This document shows positions 51,218 to 60,400 of a stretch of 64,000 nucleotides of DNA, piece after piece; positions within the stretch are counted from its first letter, which is position 1; each line of letters opens with the position of its first letter. The stretch spans positions 62,001 through 126,000 of the forward strand of contig JALHOL010000001.1 in assembly GCA_022843025.1 (NCBI GenBank), read 5' to 3'. The translations under genes and the position numbers were made by a program. Below the pieces are notes generated by a model. The model was given only the letters and a program-made list of their open reading frames with translations. It was not told the origin of the DNA and did no database searches. Source of the DNA: Paracoccaceae bacterium. Lineage in GTDB: Bacteria; Pseudomonadota; Alphaproteobacteria; Rhodobacterales; Rhodobacteraceae.

Positions 51218-51254
51218 CGGGGAAGAGGCAACACCCCTTGCCCCTTCCCCGTTG
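51218..51254 (+). terminator. Strong hairpin after serA
   Basis: CGGGGAAG (51218-51225) pairs with CTTCCCCG (51244-51251), and inside it GGCAA (51227-51231) pairs with TTGCC (51238-51242). TTG follows rather than a long T-run. Confidence 0.65.
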
Positions 51255-51357
51255 TGCAAATATCCCACGGGTGTGCCGATGGTTCGCCACCGGCTCAAGA
51301 ACCAGAGGCGCTGGGGCGTGAAACCCCTGCGCTTTCCGCCCGCGAACCCGGACAGGC

Positions 51358-52095
51358 ATGATGCGAAGCTACGCCATCGGCGATATTCACGGCCATCTTG
51401 ATCTGCTCTTGCGGGCGCATGACCTTATCGCCGAAGACCGCCGCCAGACTGGCGATATGGACGCCCCAGTCATCCACTTGGGCGATTATGTGGACCGAGG
51501 CCCGGATTGCCGTGGGGTGGTCGATCACCTGATGCGCGGCAGCGAGGCAGGGCAGAACTGGGTCACGCTCAAGGGCAACCATGACCGGATGTTCACCCGT
51601 TTTCTGAACGATCCGAACGAACCGGAAGAGGGCTTGCGCCCTGATCTGGCCTGGCTGCACCCCCGCCTTGGCGGGGCGGCGACGCTGGCCTCATATGGCG
51701 TGAAGAACGCGATGGACCGCCCCCTCGCTCCTGTACACGCCGAAGCGGTAGAGGCTGTTCCCCAATCGCATCGGGATTTCCTGACGTCTCGGCCGACATG
51801 GCTGCAACGCGGGGACGTGGTCTATGTTCATGCGGGTATCCGTCCCGGTATCCCTATGCCGCAGCAAAAGGAAACCGATCTGGTCTGGATCCGGGCCAGC
51901 TTTCTGGAAGACCGCCGCGATCATGGCTTTCTGATCGTGCACGGTCATACCGCGCTGGACGTTCCCACCCATTACGGCAACCGCGTGAATATCGACAGTT
52001 CCGCTGCCTATGGTGGCCCGTTGACCACGGTGGTGATCGAAGGCCGCGATGTCTGGGTTCTAACGGATCAGGGCCGCCGCCCACTTCAGCCCTGA
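51358..52095 (+). CDS. PPP-family metallophosphatase
   Basis: A 245-residue protein with the full PPP signature: GDIHG (residues 8-12), GDYVDRG and GNHDR, plus the later HGH (IVHGHTALDVPTHYG). It should be a two-metal phosphoesterase such as a Ser/Thr phosphatase or an ApaH-like enzyme; the target is unknown. Starts at ATG 51358 or 51361 are equally possible. Confidence 0.9.
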   Translation: MMRSYAIGDIHGHLDLLLRAHDLIAEDRRQTGDMDAPVIHLGDYVDRGPDCRGVVDHLMRGSEAGQNWVTLKGNHDRMFTRFLNDPNEPEEGLRPDLAWLHPRLGGAATLASYGVKNAMDRPLAPVHAEAVEAVPQSHRDFLTSRPTWLQRGDVVYVHAGIRPGIPMPQQKETDLVWIRASFLEDRRDHGFLIVHGHTALDVPTHYGNRVNIDSSAAYGGPLTTVVIEGRDVWVLTDQGRRPLQP

Positions 52096-52304
52096 TTGCG
52101 TCGCAGCAGAGCCCGCGCTGACAGGATGAATGTCCCGCCAAAAAAGGCCCCGGCGATCCCCACCACCTCTACCAGCCCAGGCCCCCGCGGAACGCCCTGA
52201 ACTGCGAACAAAACGCCAATGCAGCCCAGCCCAAAGATCGAAAAGATCAGTCGGAACAGATGCTCTCCGCGTGTGGGTCCATACTTGCTCATGCCAAATG
52301 ACAT
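52086..52304 (-). CDS. Small membrane protein
   Basis: A 72-residue protein with two membrane helices (IFSIFGLGCIGVLFAVQGV and VVGIAGAFFGGTFILSAR) and a basic end. It could start at 52304 or 52292. It overlaps the end of the phosphatase gene by ten bases on the other strand. The family is not recognised. Confidence 0.55.
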   Translation of the reverse strand: MSFGMSKYGPTRGEHLFRLIFSIFGLGCIGVLFAVQGVPRGPGLVEVVGIAGAFFGGTFILSARALLRRNQG

Positions 52305-52387
52305 AGGTCCGGATCATTGCAGGAATAGGGTGACAGCCCCGCAGATTTGCGGTTTTCTCCGCCATCAAGCCAGTTCAGGATTGCAGA

Positions 52388-52951
52388 ATGCCCCAAAGTG
52401 ACCGTTTTTCCTACGCCGTGACCATGGCCATCATCGCCTTGACGGCGCTTTGGTTGCTCTATGTCGGGCGGGTGCCGATTTGCGAATGCGGATATGTGAA
52501 GCTTTGGCACGGCGAGACGATGAGTTCGGAGAACTCCCAGCACCTCAGCGACTGGTACACGCCTTCCCACATTATCCATGGCCTGCTGTTCTATGGTCTT
52601 TTGTGGTTGGTCGCACGCCGCCTGTCCTTTGGCTGGCGGCTGACCATCGCCACGGTCATCGAGGCGGCCTGGGAAATCGTCGAAAACTCCGAGGCGGTGA
52701 TCGAACGCTATCGTTCGGTGACCATCTCGCTGGATTACTATGGCGACAGCGTGATCAACGCGGTGGCGGATATCCTCGCCATGGTGGTGGGCTTCTTTCT
52801 CGCCCGCGTCTTGCCGATCTGGGCCTCGGTCGCGCTGATCGTGGTGTTCGAGGCGGCGACGATGTGGATCATCCGCGATGGCCTGCTTCTTAACATCCTG
52901 ATGCTTGTTTCGCCGCTGGATGCGGTCAAGGCATGGCAGGCGGGCGGGTGA
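52388..52951 (+). CDS. DUF2585 family membrane protein
   Basis: A 187-residue protein with about four membrane helices. CECGYVKLWHGETMSSENSQ and the following HLSDWYTPSHIIHGLLFY and EAAWEIVENSEAVIERYR are typical of the alphaproteobacterial DUF2585 family. The Cys/His/Glu-rich periplasmic loop might bind a metal. Function unknown. Confidence 0.85.
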   Translation: MPQSDRFSYAVTMAIIALTALWLLYVGRVPICECGYVKLWHGETMSSENSQHLSDWYTPSHIIHGLLFYGLLWLVARRLSFGWRLTIATVIEAAWEIVENSEAVIERYRSVTISLDYYGDSVINAVADILAMVVGFFLARVLPIWASVALIVVFEAATMWIIRDGLLLNILMLVSPLDAVKAWQAGG

Positions 52952-54115
52952 TCAGCCCTGCGCCACCTCTGCGCTGATCCGGCGCAACAGGATCAGCGCA
53001 ATCGCCGCCGTCACCACGGTGACCACGGCGATCACTTGAAAGAACCCCCGTTCGCCCAGACCCGCCAGCAACTGGCCAAGCAGCACAGGGGATGAAATCC
53101 CCCCCACCAGCCCGGCGGCTATGATCGTCGGCGTCACGCGCGGGTCATCCCCCATAAGGCGCGATGCGGTGACGAAGAAGCCCGGAAAGAACAGCCCGGC
53201 AAAAGCCCCCATCGCAATGAAGAACGGCACCGCAGGCAGGATCGTGGCAGCAACGGCGCAAAGCGCGGCCCCGGCCATGGCCCCGGTGTAAATCGCAAAG
53301 GGTGGCAGGACATGCGCCGTAAACACCAGTGCGGTCCGTGCGATCAGGAAGGCCACAAAGAACCCTGACAGCGCCCGTGCTGCTGTCTCCTCGCTTGCGC
53401 CCGTGGCAATCAATGCGGTCGGCCCCAGCCCGATCAGGCAAGCCTCCACCCCGATGCAGACCACACCAAAGCACAACAGCCCCAGTCGCACACGATAGGG
53501 CTTCGATGCCGCTGCGGTCGCGCCTTCTTCGGCCCGCCCCGAAGTTCCCGCTGCCAGCCATATCACCGCACACAGCCCCGCCACGATGGCAAAGCAAAGA
53601 TGCGGGTTCGAACCCAACGCCACAAAGATCAACGGAGCGGCAATCGCGCCAACGGCGAACATTGCGTTCAGCAGGCTCACCATCGATGGCCCTTTCACGC
53701 CAAAAGCGCGCAGCACGCGCGGATTGAACACTACCGTGGAAATCCCGTATCCAGTGCCAAATATCACCGATCCCACCAGCGTCGGCACCCAGCCGAACCC
53801 CGCCGCGATCAGCGCCGATCCCACGACCATCGCCCCCAGCGCATGGCGCGGGGTGATGGCGCGGCCGCGAAAGAACATCACCGCGACGCCCACCGCCGAC
53901 CCGATCCATAAGGCAGAGATCAGCCACCCCGCCTGCGCCACCGTCAGCCCGAATTCCCGCGCAAAGGCGGGCAGGGCTGGGCCATAGAGCGACTGCCCCG
54001 CCCCCATCAGCGTAAAGGTCGTAACCCCGGCAAAAAGCAGCGCGGCATGGGTGCGAATAAGGCTGTTCAATTTCGTCTCGCGGAAAAGGGTGCGCGCCGG
54101 GTGTCCCCCGCCCAT
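52952..54115 (-). CDS. MFS transporter
   Basis: A 387-residue protein with about twelve membrane helices and a major-facilitator pattern (LISALWIGSAVGVAVMFFRG after helix 2). The start is uncertain: ATG 54115, or TTG 54070, which begins just before the first helix. The substrate cannot be predicted. It is the last gene on its strand before the divergent thiolase. Confidence 0.85.
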   Translation of the reverse strand: MGGGHPARTLFRETKLNSLIRTHAALLFAGVTTFTLMGAGQSLYGPALPAFAREFGLTVAQAGWLISALWIGSAVGVAVMFFRGRAITPRHALGAMVVGSALIAAGFGWVPTLVGSVIFGTGYGISTVVFNPRVLRAFGVKGPSMVSLLNAMFAVGAIAAPLIFVALGSNPHLCFAIVAGLCAVIWLAAGTSGRAEEGATAAASKPYRVRLGLLCFGVVCIGVEACLIGLGPTALIATGASEETAARALSGFFVAFLIARTALVFTAHVLPPFAIYTGAMAGAALCAVAATILPAVPFFIAMGAFAGLFFPGFFVTASRLMGDDPRVTPTIIAAGLVGGISSPVLLGQLLAGLGERGFFQVIAVVTVVTAAIALILLRRISAEVAQG

Positions 54116-54228
54116 GCGGCACTGTCAACCGCCCGCCGCGCCTGTCACCCGCGAAACTCCGACGCCACGTCAGTGCTGCACAAACCCGCCGCTGCGTGGC
54201 ACGGTGCGCCGAAAGCAGGAGCCGTGAC

Positions 54229-55389
54229 ATGACCGATATCTTCATCCTCTCAGGTGCCCGCACCGCCATTGGCAGCTTTGGCGGTTCCCTTGCCAGCATG
54301 GCCCCCATCGACCTTGCCACGATCGCTGCCAAGGCCGCCCTGTCGCGCGCGGGGTTGGAGGGGGCGGTGATCGGCACCACCGTCTTTGGCCATGTCATCA
54401 ATACAGAACCCCGCGACATGTATCTGTCGCGTGTGGCCGCCATGCAGGCAGGCGTGCCGGAAACCGTGCCGGCGATGAACGTCAACCGCTTGTGCGGATC
54501 TGGCGTGCAGGCCGTGGTATCGGGCGTCCAGGCCCTTCTTGCTGGCGATGCGGACACCGCTCTTGTCGGCGGCGCAGAATGCATGAGCCGGTCGCCACAT
54601 ACCCTGCCTGTCGCCCGCTTTGGCCAGAAGATGGGCGATACCCGTGCCATCGACATGATGACCGGCGCTCTGACCTGCCCCTTCGGGACGGGCCATATGG
54701 GCGTGACAGCGGAAAATGTGGCTGCTGCACATGGCATCAGCCGTGCAGAGCAGGATGAATTCGCACTGGAAAGCCAGCACCGTGCTGCGCGGGCACTGGC
54801 CGAGGGGTGGTTCAGGGATGAAATCACCCCGGTCGAAGTTGCCTCACGCAAGGGGCCAGTGATGTTTGACTGCGATGAACACCCTAAGGCCACCACGCCG
54901 GAGGCGCTGGCCGCCCTGAAACCCGTATTCCAAAAGGACGGCACCGTGACCGCAGGCAATGCCAGTGGCATCAACGATGGTGCCGCTGCGCTGATCCTGT
55001 CGCGTGGCAAGCGTGACGGCGCGCGCGCCCGTATCCTTGGCTATGCCGTCGCGGGGGTTGATCCACGCGTCATGGGCCTTGGCCCGATCCCCGCCACGCA
55101 GGCGCTTTGTGCCAAGCTGGGTATGCGGCCGCAGGATTTTGACCTTGTGGAATCGAATGAGGCCTTCGCCGCGCAGGCCATCGCCGTGACCCGCGCGCTG
55201 GGCCTTGATCCCGCAAGGGTGAACCCCGCAGGTGGGGCCATTGCGTTGGGTCATCCGGTCGGGGCGACCGGGGCGATCCTTGTCGTCAAGGCGCTGCACG
55301 CGCTGGAACGCTTGGGCCTGTCGACCGCGTTGATTACCATGTGCATCGGCGGTGGGCAGGGCATCAGTCTTGCCATCGAACGGGTTTAA
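54229..55389 (+). CDS. Acetyl-CoA acetyltransferase (thiolase)
   Basis: ATG 54229 with AGGAG upstream; 386 residues. Thiolase residues are all present: nucleophile Cys89 in [30 protein letters not shown] and the C-terminal acid-base Cys in CIGGGQG. It condenses or splits acyl-CoA (acetoacetyl-CoA metabolism, beta-oxidation or PHB precursor supply). The context does not say which, so no symbol is given. Confidence 0.92.
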   Translation: MTDIFILSGARTAIGSFGGSLASMAPIDLATIAAKAALSRAGLEGAVIGTTVFGHVINTEPRDMYLSRVAAMQAGVPETVPAMNVNRLCGSGVQAVVSGVQALLAGDADTALVGGAECMSRSPHTLPVARFGQKMGDTRAIDMMTGALTCPFGTGHMGVTAENVAAAHGISRAEQDEFALESQHRAARALAEGWFRDEITPVEVASRKGPVMFDCDEHPKATTPEALAALKPVFQKDGTVTAGNASGINDGAAALILSRGKRDGARARILGYAVAGVDPRVMGLGPIPATQALCAKLGMRPQDFDLVESNEAFAAQAIAVTRALGLDPARVNPAGGAIALGHPVGATGAILVVKALHALERLGLSTALITMCIGGGQGISLAIERV

Positions 55390-55392
55390 CCC

Positions 55393-57435
55393 TCACCGCA
55401 ACCGAATACGCGCCCGCGCAGACCGCCCCTCGGCATCGATCACCGAAAGGGTCAGGAATCCCAATCCGTCCAGCGGCAACACCACCGCGCGGCTCCGCTC
55501 GGCCGTGACCATCGGCCTGCCATCGGCCAGCCAGGTAAATGGTGCGGTTCCGCCCTCGACCCGCACCAGCACACCTTCGGGCAGACGCTCCACCTCGGCC
55601 CCGTCGGGTGGAAAAGCGACCGCGGGCGCGTCTGCCGCTACCGCAAAGGCCGCGCTGCGCGACCTGAAGCGTTGGAGGGGCAGGGGCAATTGTGCATTCG
55701 CCACCAAAAGCGTCTCAGGCGGGGCAGGGGGCTGCGGGGCCAGCGTCGGTTTCAGCCGCGCGAAGGCCTGAAACAGCACGGGCGCCGCAAGGTCCGCGCC
55801 AAACACCCCCGGCACCGGCGTGCCATCCGGCCGCCCCAGCCAGACACCCACAACATGCCTCCCGTCAAAGCCGATGGCCCAGGCATCGCGGTGCCCGTAA
55901 CTCGTTCCGGTCTTATAGGCCAAACGGTTCTCTGGCGCCCCCGGCGGCGGGGCCAGCCCACCCAGAATATCGGCCACCTGCCATGCCGCCACGCTCGACA
56001 CGACCCGCGCGCCTTCGTCGCTGTCACCATTCGCCCGCCACCGCAGAGGAAGTGCAACACCTCCCCGCGCCAGCGTCGCGTAGAGCTGCACCATATCCTG
56101 TAAACTGATCCCGATCCCCCCCAGCGCGATGGCCAGCCCGGGCTGACCTGCAGGCAGCCGATACCCGATCTTCGCCTGATCCATCGCCACCAGCAGCCGT
56201 GCCGGACCCATCGCCTCGGTCAGTTGCACGACCGGGATATTCAGCGACATCTGAAGCGCCTGCCGCACCCGAACCGTACCGCGATACTGCCGGTCAAAGT
56301 TCTGCGGCGCATAGGTGCCGAACCGTGTCGGGCGGTCCTCCATCATGGTTTCCGGATGGGCCAGCCCCTCATCAAAGGCCAGCCCATAGACCAGCGGTTT
56401 CAGCGTTGATCCCGGCGACCGCAGCGCCTGCGTCATGTCCACGAACCCCTGCCGCGCATCGGCCCGGAACGCCGCCGACCCGACCGAGGCAAGGATTTCC
56501 CCCGTCGCGTGATCGGCGACCACCATCGCAACCTGCAACCGCTCGCCCTGATGCTGTACTGTGTCCGCCGCCAGCACCTCCAGCGCGACCTGCACCCCCT
56601 TGTCGATGGTCAGCCGATGCACCTGCGCGCCCGGCGCATCAACGCGCGCGCGGTCGGCCAGATGTGGCGCGATGGCAGGAACGGCCCTTCGCGCCACGGG
56701 CACCACCTCGCCGCGCGCCGCCTGCGCCTGTTCGGCGTCGATGATTCCCTTCGCCACTGCCCGCGCCAGCACCCGATCCCGCGCGTCCGCCGCGCGATCC
56801 GGGTGGCGGTCCGGCCTGCGGCTTTCGGGGCTTTGCGGGATGGCCACCAGCAGCGCCGCCTCGGCCGGGGTAAGCCGCCAGGGTTCCTTGCCGAAATAGG
56901 TCAGCGTCGCCGCGCGCAGCCCTTCGATGTTGCCGCCATAGGGGGCCAGTTGCAGATACAGCCCCAGAATCTGAGCCTTGGTCAGCCGCCGTTCCAGCGC
57001 CAGAGCCACCCGCATCTGCCGCAGTTTGCCGTCCAGCCGCCCGGTGCCGCTTTCCTCAAGCAAGCGCGCGACCTGCATTGTCAAGGTGGACCCGCCCGAC
57101 ACCACGCCGCCGTTCCACAGCGCCTGTGCCACCGCCCGCGCTAGGGCGCGCGCATCCACCCCACTGTGATCCATGAACCGCCCGTCTTCATAGGCGATCA
57201 GCATGGCGATGAACAAAGGGTCCGCCGCATCCGGCGACAAGGCAAGCCGCCAGCGCCCATCCGCCACCGTATAGGCCCGCAGCAACTCGCCGTCTCGGTC
57301 TTCGACCAGCACCGATGTTTCCGGCACCAGTGGCGGCAACACCGTTGCCGCCACCCAATTGTCAAATCCGTCGCGTGCCGTGGCGGCAAGGAACAACCCG
57401 GCCGCCAGCGCGAAAACGGCCCGTGCGCCGATCAC
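55393..57435 (-). CDS. pbpC: PbpC, penicillin-binding protein 1C
   Basis: A 680-residue bifunctional class A-type PBP. An N-terminal anchor is followed by the glycosyltransferase domain (AYEDGRFMDHSGVDARALAR, with likely catalytic Glu83, and GGSTLTMQVARLL) and the transpeptidase (STLK at residues 343-346, KTGTSYGHRDAWAIGF). The C-terminal ~100 residues form the PBP1C-type beta domain. Its start lies four bases after the stop of the alpha-2-macroglobulin gene, the usual yfhM-pbpC pairing. Confidence 0.95.
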   Translation of the reverse strand: MIGARAVFALAAGLFLAATARDGFDNWVAATVLPPLVPETSVLVEDRDGELLRAYTVADGRWRLALSPDAADPLFIAMLIAYEDGRFMDHSGVDARALARAVAQALWNGGVVSGGSTLTMQVARLLEESGTGRLDGKLRQMRVALALERRLTKAQILGLYLQLAPYGGNIEGLRAATLTYFGKEPWRLTPAEAALLVAIPQSPESRRPDRHPDRAADARDRVLARAVAKGIIDAEQAQAARGEVVPVARRAVPAIAPHLADRARVDAPGAQVHRLTIDKGVQVALEVLAADTVQHQGERLQVAMVVADHATGEILASVGSAAFRADARQGFVDMTQALRSPGSTLKPLVYGLAFDEGLAHPETMMEDRPTRFGTYAPQNFDRQYRGTVRVRQALQMSLNIPVVQLTEAMGPARLLVAMDQAKIGYRLPAGQPGLAIALGGIGISLQDMVQLYATLARGGVALPLRWRANGDSDEGARVVSSVAAWQVADILGGLAPPPGAPENRLAYKTGTSYGHRDAWAIGFDGRHVVGVWLGRPDGTPVPGVFGADLAAPVLFQAFARLKPTLAPQPPAPPETLLVANAQLPLPLQRFRSRSAAFAVAADAPAVAFPPDGAEVERLPEGVLVRVEGGTAPFTWLADGRPMVTAERSRAVVLPLDGLGFLTLSVIDAEGRSARARIRLR

Positions 57436-57439
57436 CGCG

Positions 57440-60400
57440 TCACTCCGTCACGACGACCCGGCCCGTTTCGCCCACCGCGCGGAAATCGGGGCGATACATG
57501 TCCTCGACCGACGGCGCAGGATGGTGGAACGAACCCGGCGATACCGCCCGCACGATATAGGCCAGCCGGAAGGGTTGATTGTCCATCCGGTCCACGGCGG
57601 CAAGGAAACGGTCTTGCCGATATTCCGCATGGGCCACGACATCCAATACGTTCAATCCCTCCAGCGCGGGCAGGGTGCCGCCGGTCATCAGGTTGGGGTT
57701 GTCGATCTCGAACCCGGCGGGCAGGGGATCGTTCACCATCAACCGCGCCTCGCCGCGCGCGAAGGGCGTCACCTCCAGCACCGCGATCATTCGCGTTCCG
57801 GTGGGCACCGAGCCGGGGTCAATCGCGCTGCCATCCATCGCCAGATAGCGCCGCGCAATTGCATAGCCGTTGCCCGACGCAGGTTCCGCAACCTCTGGCA
57901 CTCCAAAGGTGGTGACAGTCAGCGTCGTATCCGACCCGCCATTGGCGACCGCCACCGGGGCCGCCCCAAGCATCCGCATTTGCACAAGCGGCCCAGCGGC
58001 AGGCTGGCCGTCGATGGTCACACCCCCTGCATCTGGCGCGTCGATCAGCGCATTGGCCGCCAGCAGCGCCCATGTGCTTTCCTGTGTCGACAATGGCCCC
58101 GAAGTTGCGATCCGGTTTGTCAGCGCCTCACGATCCACGGCATTCGACCCGGCCTCCACCGCCAGTGTCAGCACCGCCGCTGCATCGCGGTAGGTGGTGC
58201 CATAATCGGCGCGGAACAGTTGTTCCGTCTCGACCGTTGTTGCCTGCAACAGGGTGCCCGCCCGCGCGAACATCGCATCCGCCCGCGCCTGTTCGCCGTA
58301 AGCCGCAAGCGCCGCGCCAAGCTGTGCCATGGCTGTGGGCGTAGCAAAGGCATCGCCCTTCACATCGGCATAATAGCGCAGGTCACCAATCGCCGCTGCG
58401 CCTTCGCGTGCCAGCACCATCAGGGAATAGGCCAGCGCCTCACCGCCAAGGTCGAAATCGGGCGCGAAGTTCACCTGATTGCGCAGGTTGTCCAGCGCCA
58501 TCCGCATCGCCCGATCCGGCACATCAAAGCCGCGCGCCTTGGCGCGTGACAGGAAGTCGGTCACAAAGGCATCCAGCCACAGGTCACCCGATCCCGGCCC
58601 CCACAGGCCAAATCCCCCTTCGCTGCCCTGATTGGTCAGGATCTCAGCCACCGCTTCCTGCACACGGCCCCGCACATCATCTGACCATGGCAGGTCCATC
58701 GCTTGCGCGACCTGATCGAAATACAAAAGCGGCATCGCCTTGGATGTCATCTGTTCCGTGCAGCCATAGGGATAGCGGTCCAGCGCCGCCAATATCCCCG
58801 GCGCGTTCAGCCGCGCCAGAGGCCCGATAGCCAGCGTCGCACGCGCGCCGGGCGCATAGCCCGACAGCACGGCATCATCAAAGCTGAAGACCTGCCCGGC
58901 TGCCAGATCAAAGCGCGACACCTTTACCACCTCGGGGTCGCCCCGCTGCACGGGCAGGGCGAGCGTCTTGGTCAGTACCTTTCCGTCCGGTGTGGTCAAG
59001 TTGACGGCAATCTCCTGCACGCCTTCCGCCCCCGCCGTGACCGGCACGGCGATGATCTGCTTGCCCTTCTCGGCCAGATCAATCGTCGCGGGGACATCAC
59101 CCAGCGTCACGCCGTTGCCGGAAACTGCCAGCCCCATTGTGCCGAAAGGCCCCGTCGCATGGACAATCTCCAGCAGCACCCGGCTGTCATCCCCTGGCGA
59201 CATGAAGCGCGGCAGGGATGCCGTCACCACCACCGGATCGCGCACCAGCACATCGGCACTGGCTTGCCCCACCCCGGTTTTCGACCATACCATCGCCATC
59301 ACCTTCACGCTGCCGTTGAAGGCGGGCAGGGTGAATTCCGTCCGGGCATAGCCATCAGCCCCCACTTCTACCGGCCCGGTGAAATAGGCGACCAGTTCCT
59401 CTGTCGGCGGCGGCGCTTGCAGCCGTGCCTGTGCGCCTGCATCACCGCCCGACCTGACGGTTCCTTCGGCCCCGTTCAGCCCGTCAATCAGCCGACCATA
59501 AATGTCGCGGATACCCACGCCCAGCTTGCGCTGGCCAAAATAATGCGCCTGCGGATCGGGCGGCGTGAAGGCGGTCAGGTTCAGGATTCCCTGATCGACC
59601 GCCGCAATTGTGACATAGGCCTTCTCCCCGGCCACAACGCCGTCCACCTTCACCGCAACGGGCAGCACCCCGCGCGGATCGGCCTCTGCCGCAACTTCAA
59701 CCATAGCCGAAAGCGCCCGCGCCCCCGGATCGACGCCCGCATGGGCCAACCCCAACGCCCGTGCCGGATTGCGCCCCGCCGCCACATCCATCGGCCGCAG
59801 GACGGATGCCGTTACATAGACGCCCGCACCCCAATCATCGGTGACCGGCAGATCGATGACATTCTCGCCCTCCACCACATCCACTGCCTGCATGGCGACG
59901 AGACGGTTGGACAGCACCATCACCACCGCCTTGCCCGCAAAGCGCGGCACCAGCCGCAGCTTGGCAGTATCGCCCGCCGCATAGGCCGCTTTGTCCAGCG
60001 AAAGCTCCAGCGTATCGGGTGTAGATGCGGCATCCGCTGCCGCAAACCATCCCGCAGCAAAGGGAACCGTTGTCGCCGCCGTGCCATCCGTCTGCGTCAC
60101 TGCAAGCTCATATTCACCCCATTTCACTGGCACCGCGATTTCGGTCGGCGCATCCAGTGCCACCTCGCCCTCGGCCACCCGTTCCCGCCGTGTGACGGGT
60201 TCCCACATCCAGTTGCCAAAGCTCTGATACCATTGATAGGTCGTCTCGACCCGAACCAGTTCCCAGCGCGTGGTCATTGCCGTGGCTTTGCCATCCGGCC
60301 CAATACCCGCCAGTGTAAAGCGCGCCTCGCCATTCTCGGCCACCACGCCATCGAACATCGGCTTCACGCCGATCATCGCGGTTGCGGGGGCCAGCGGCAC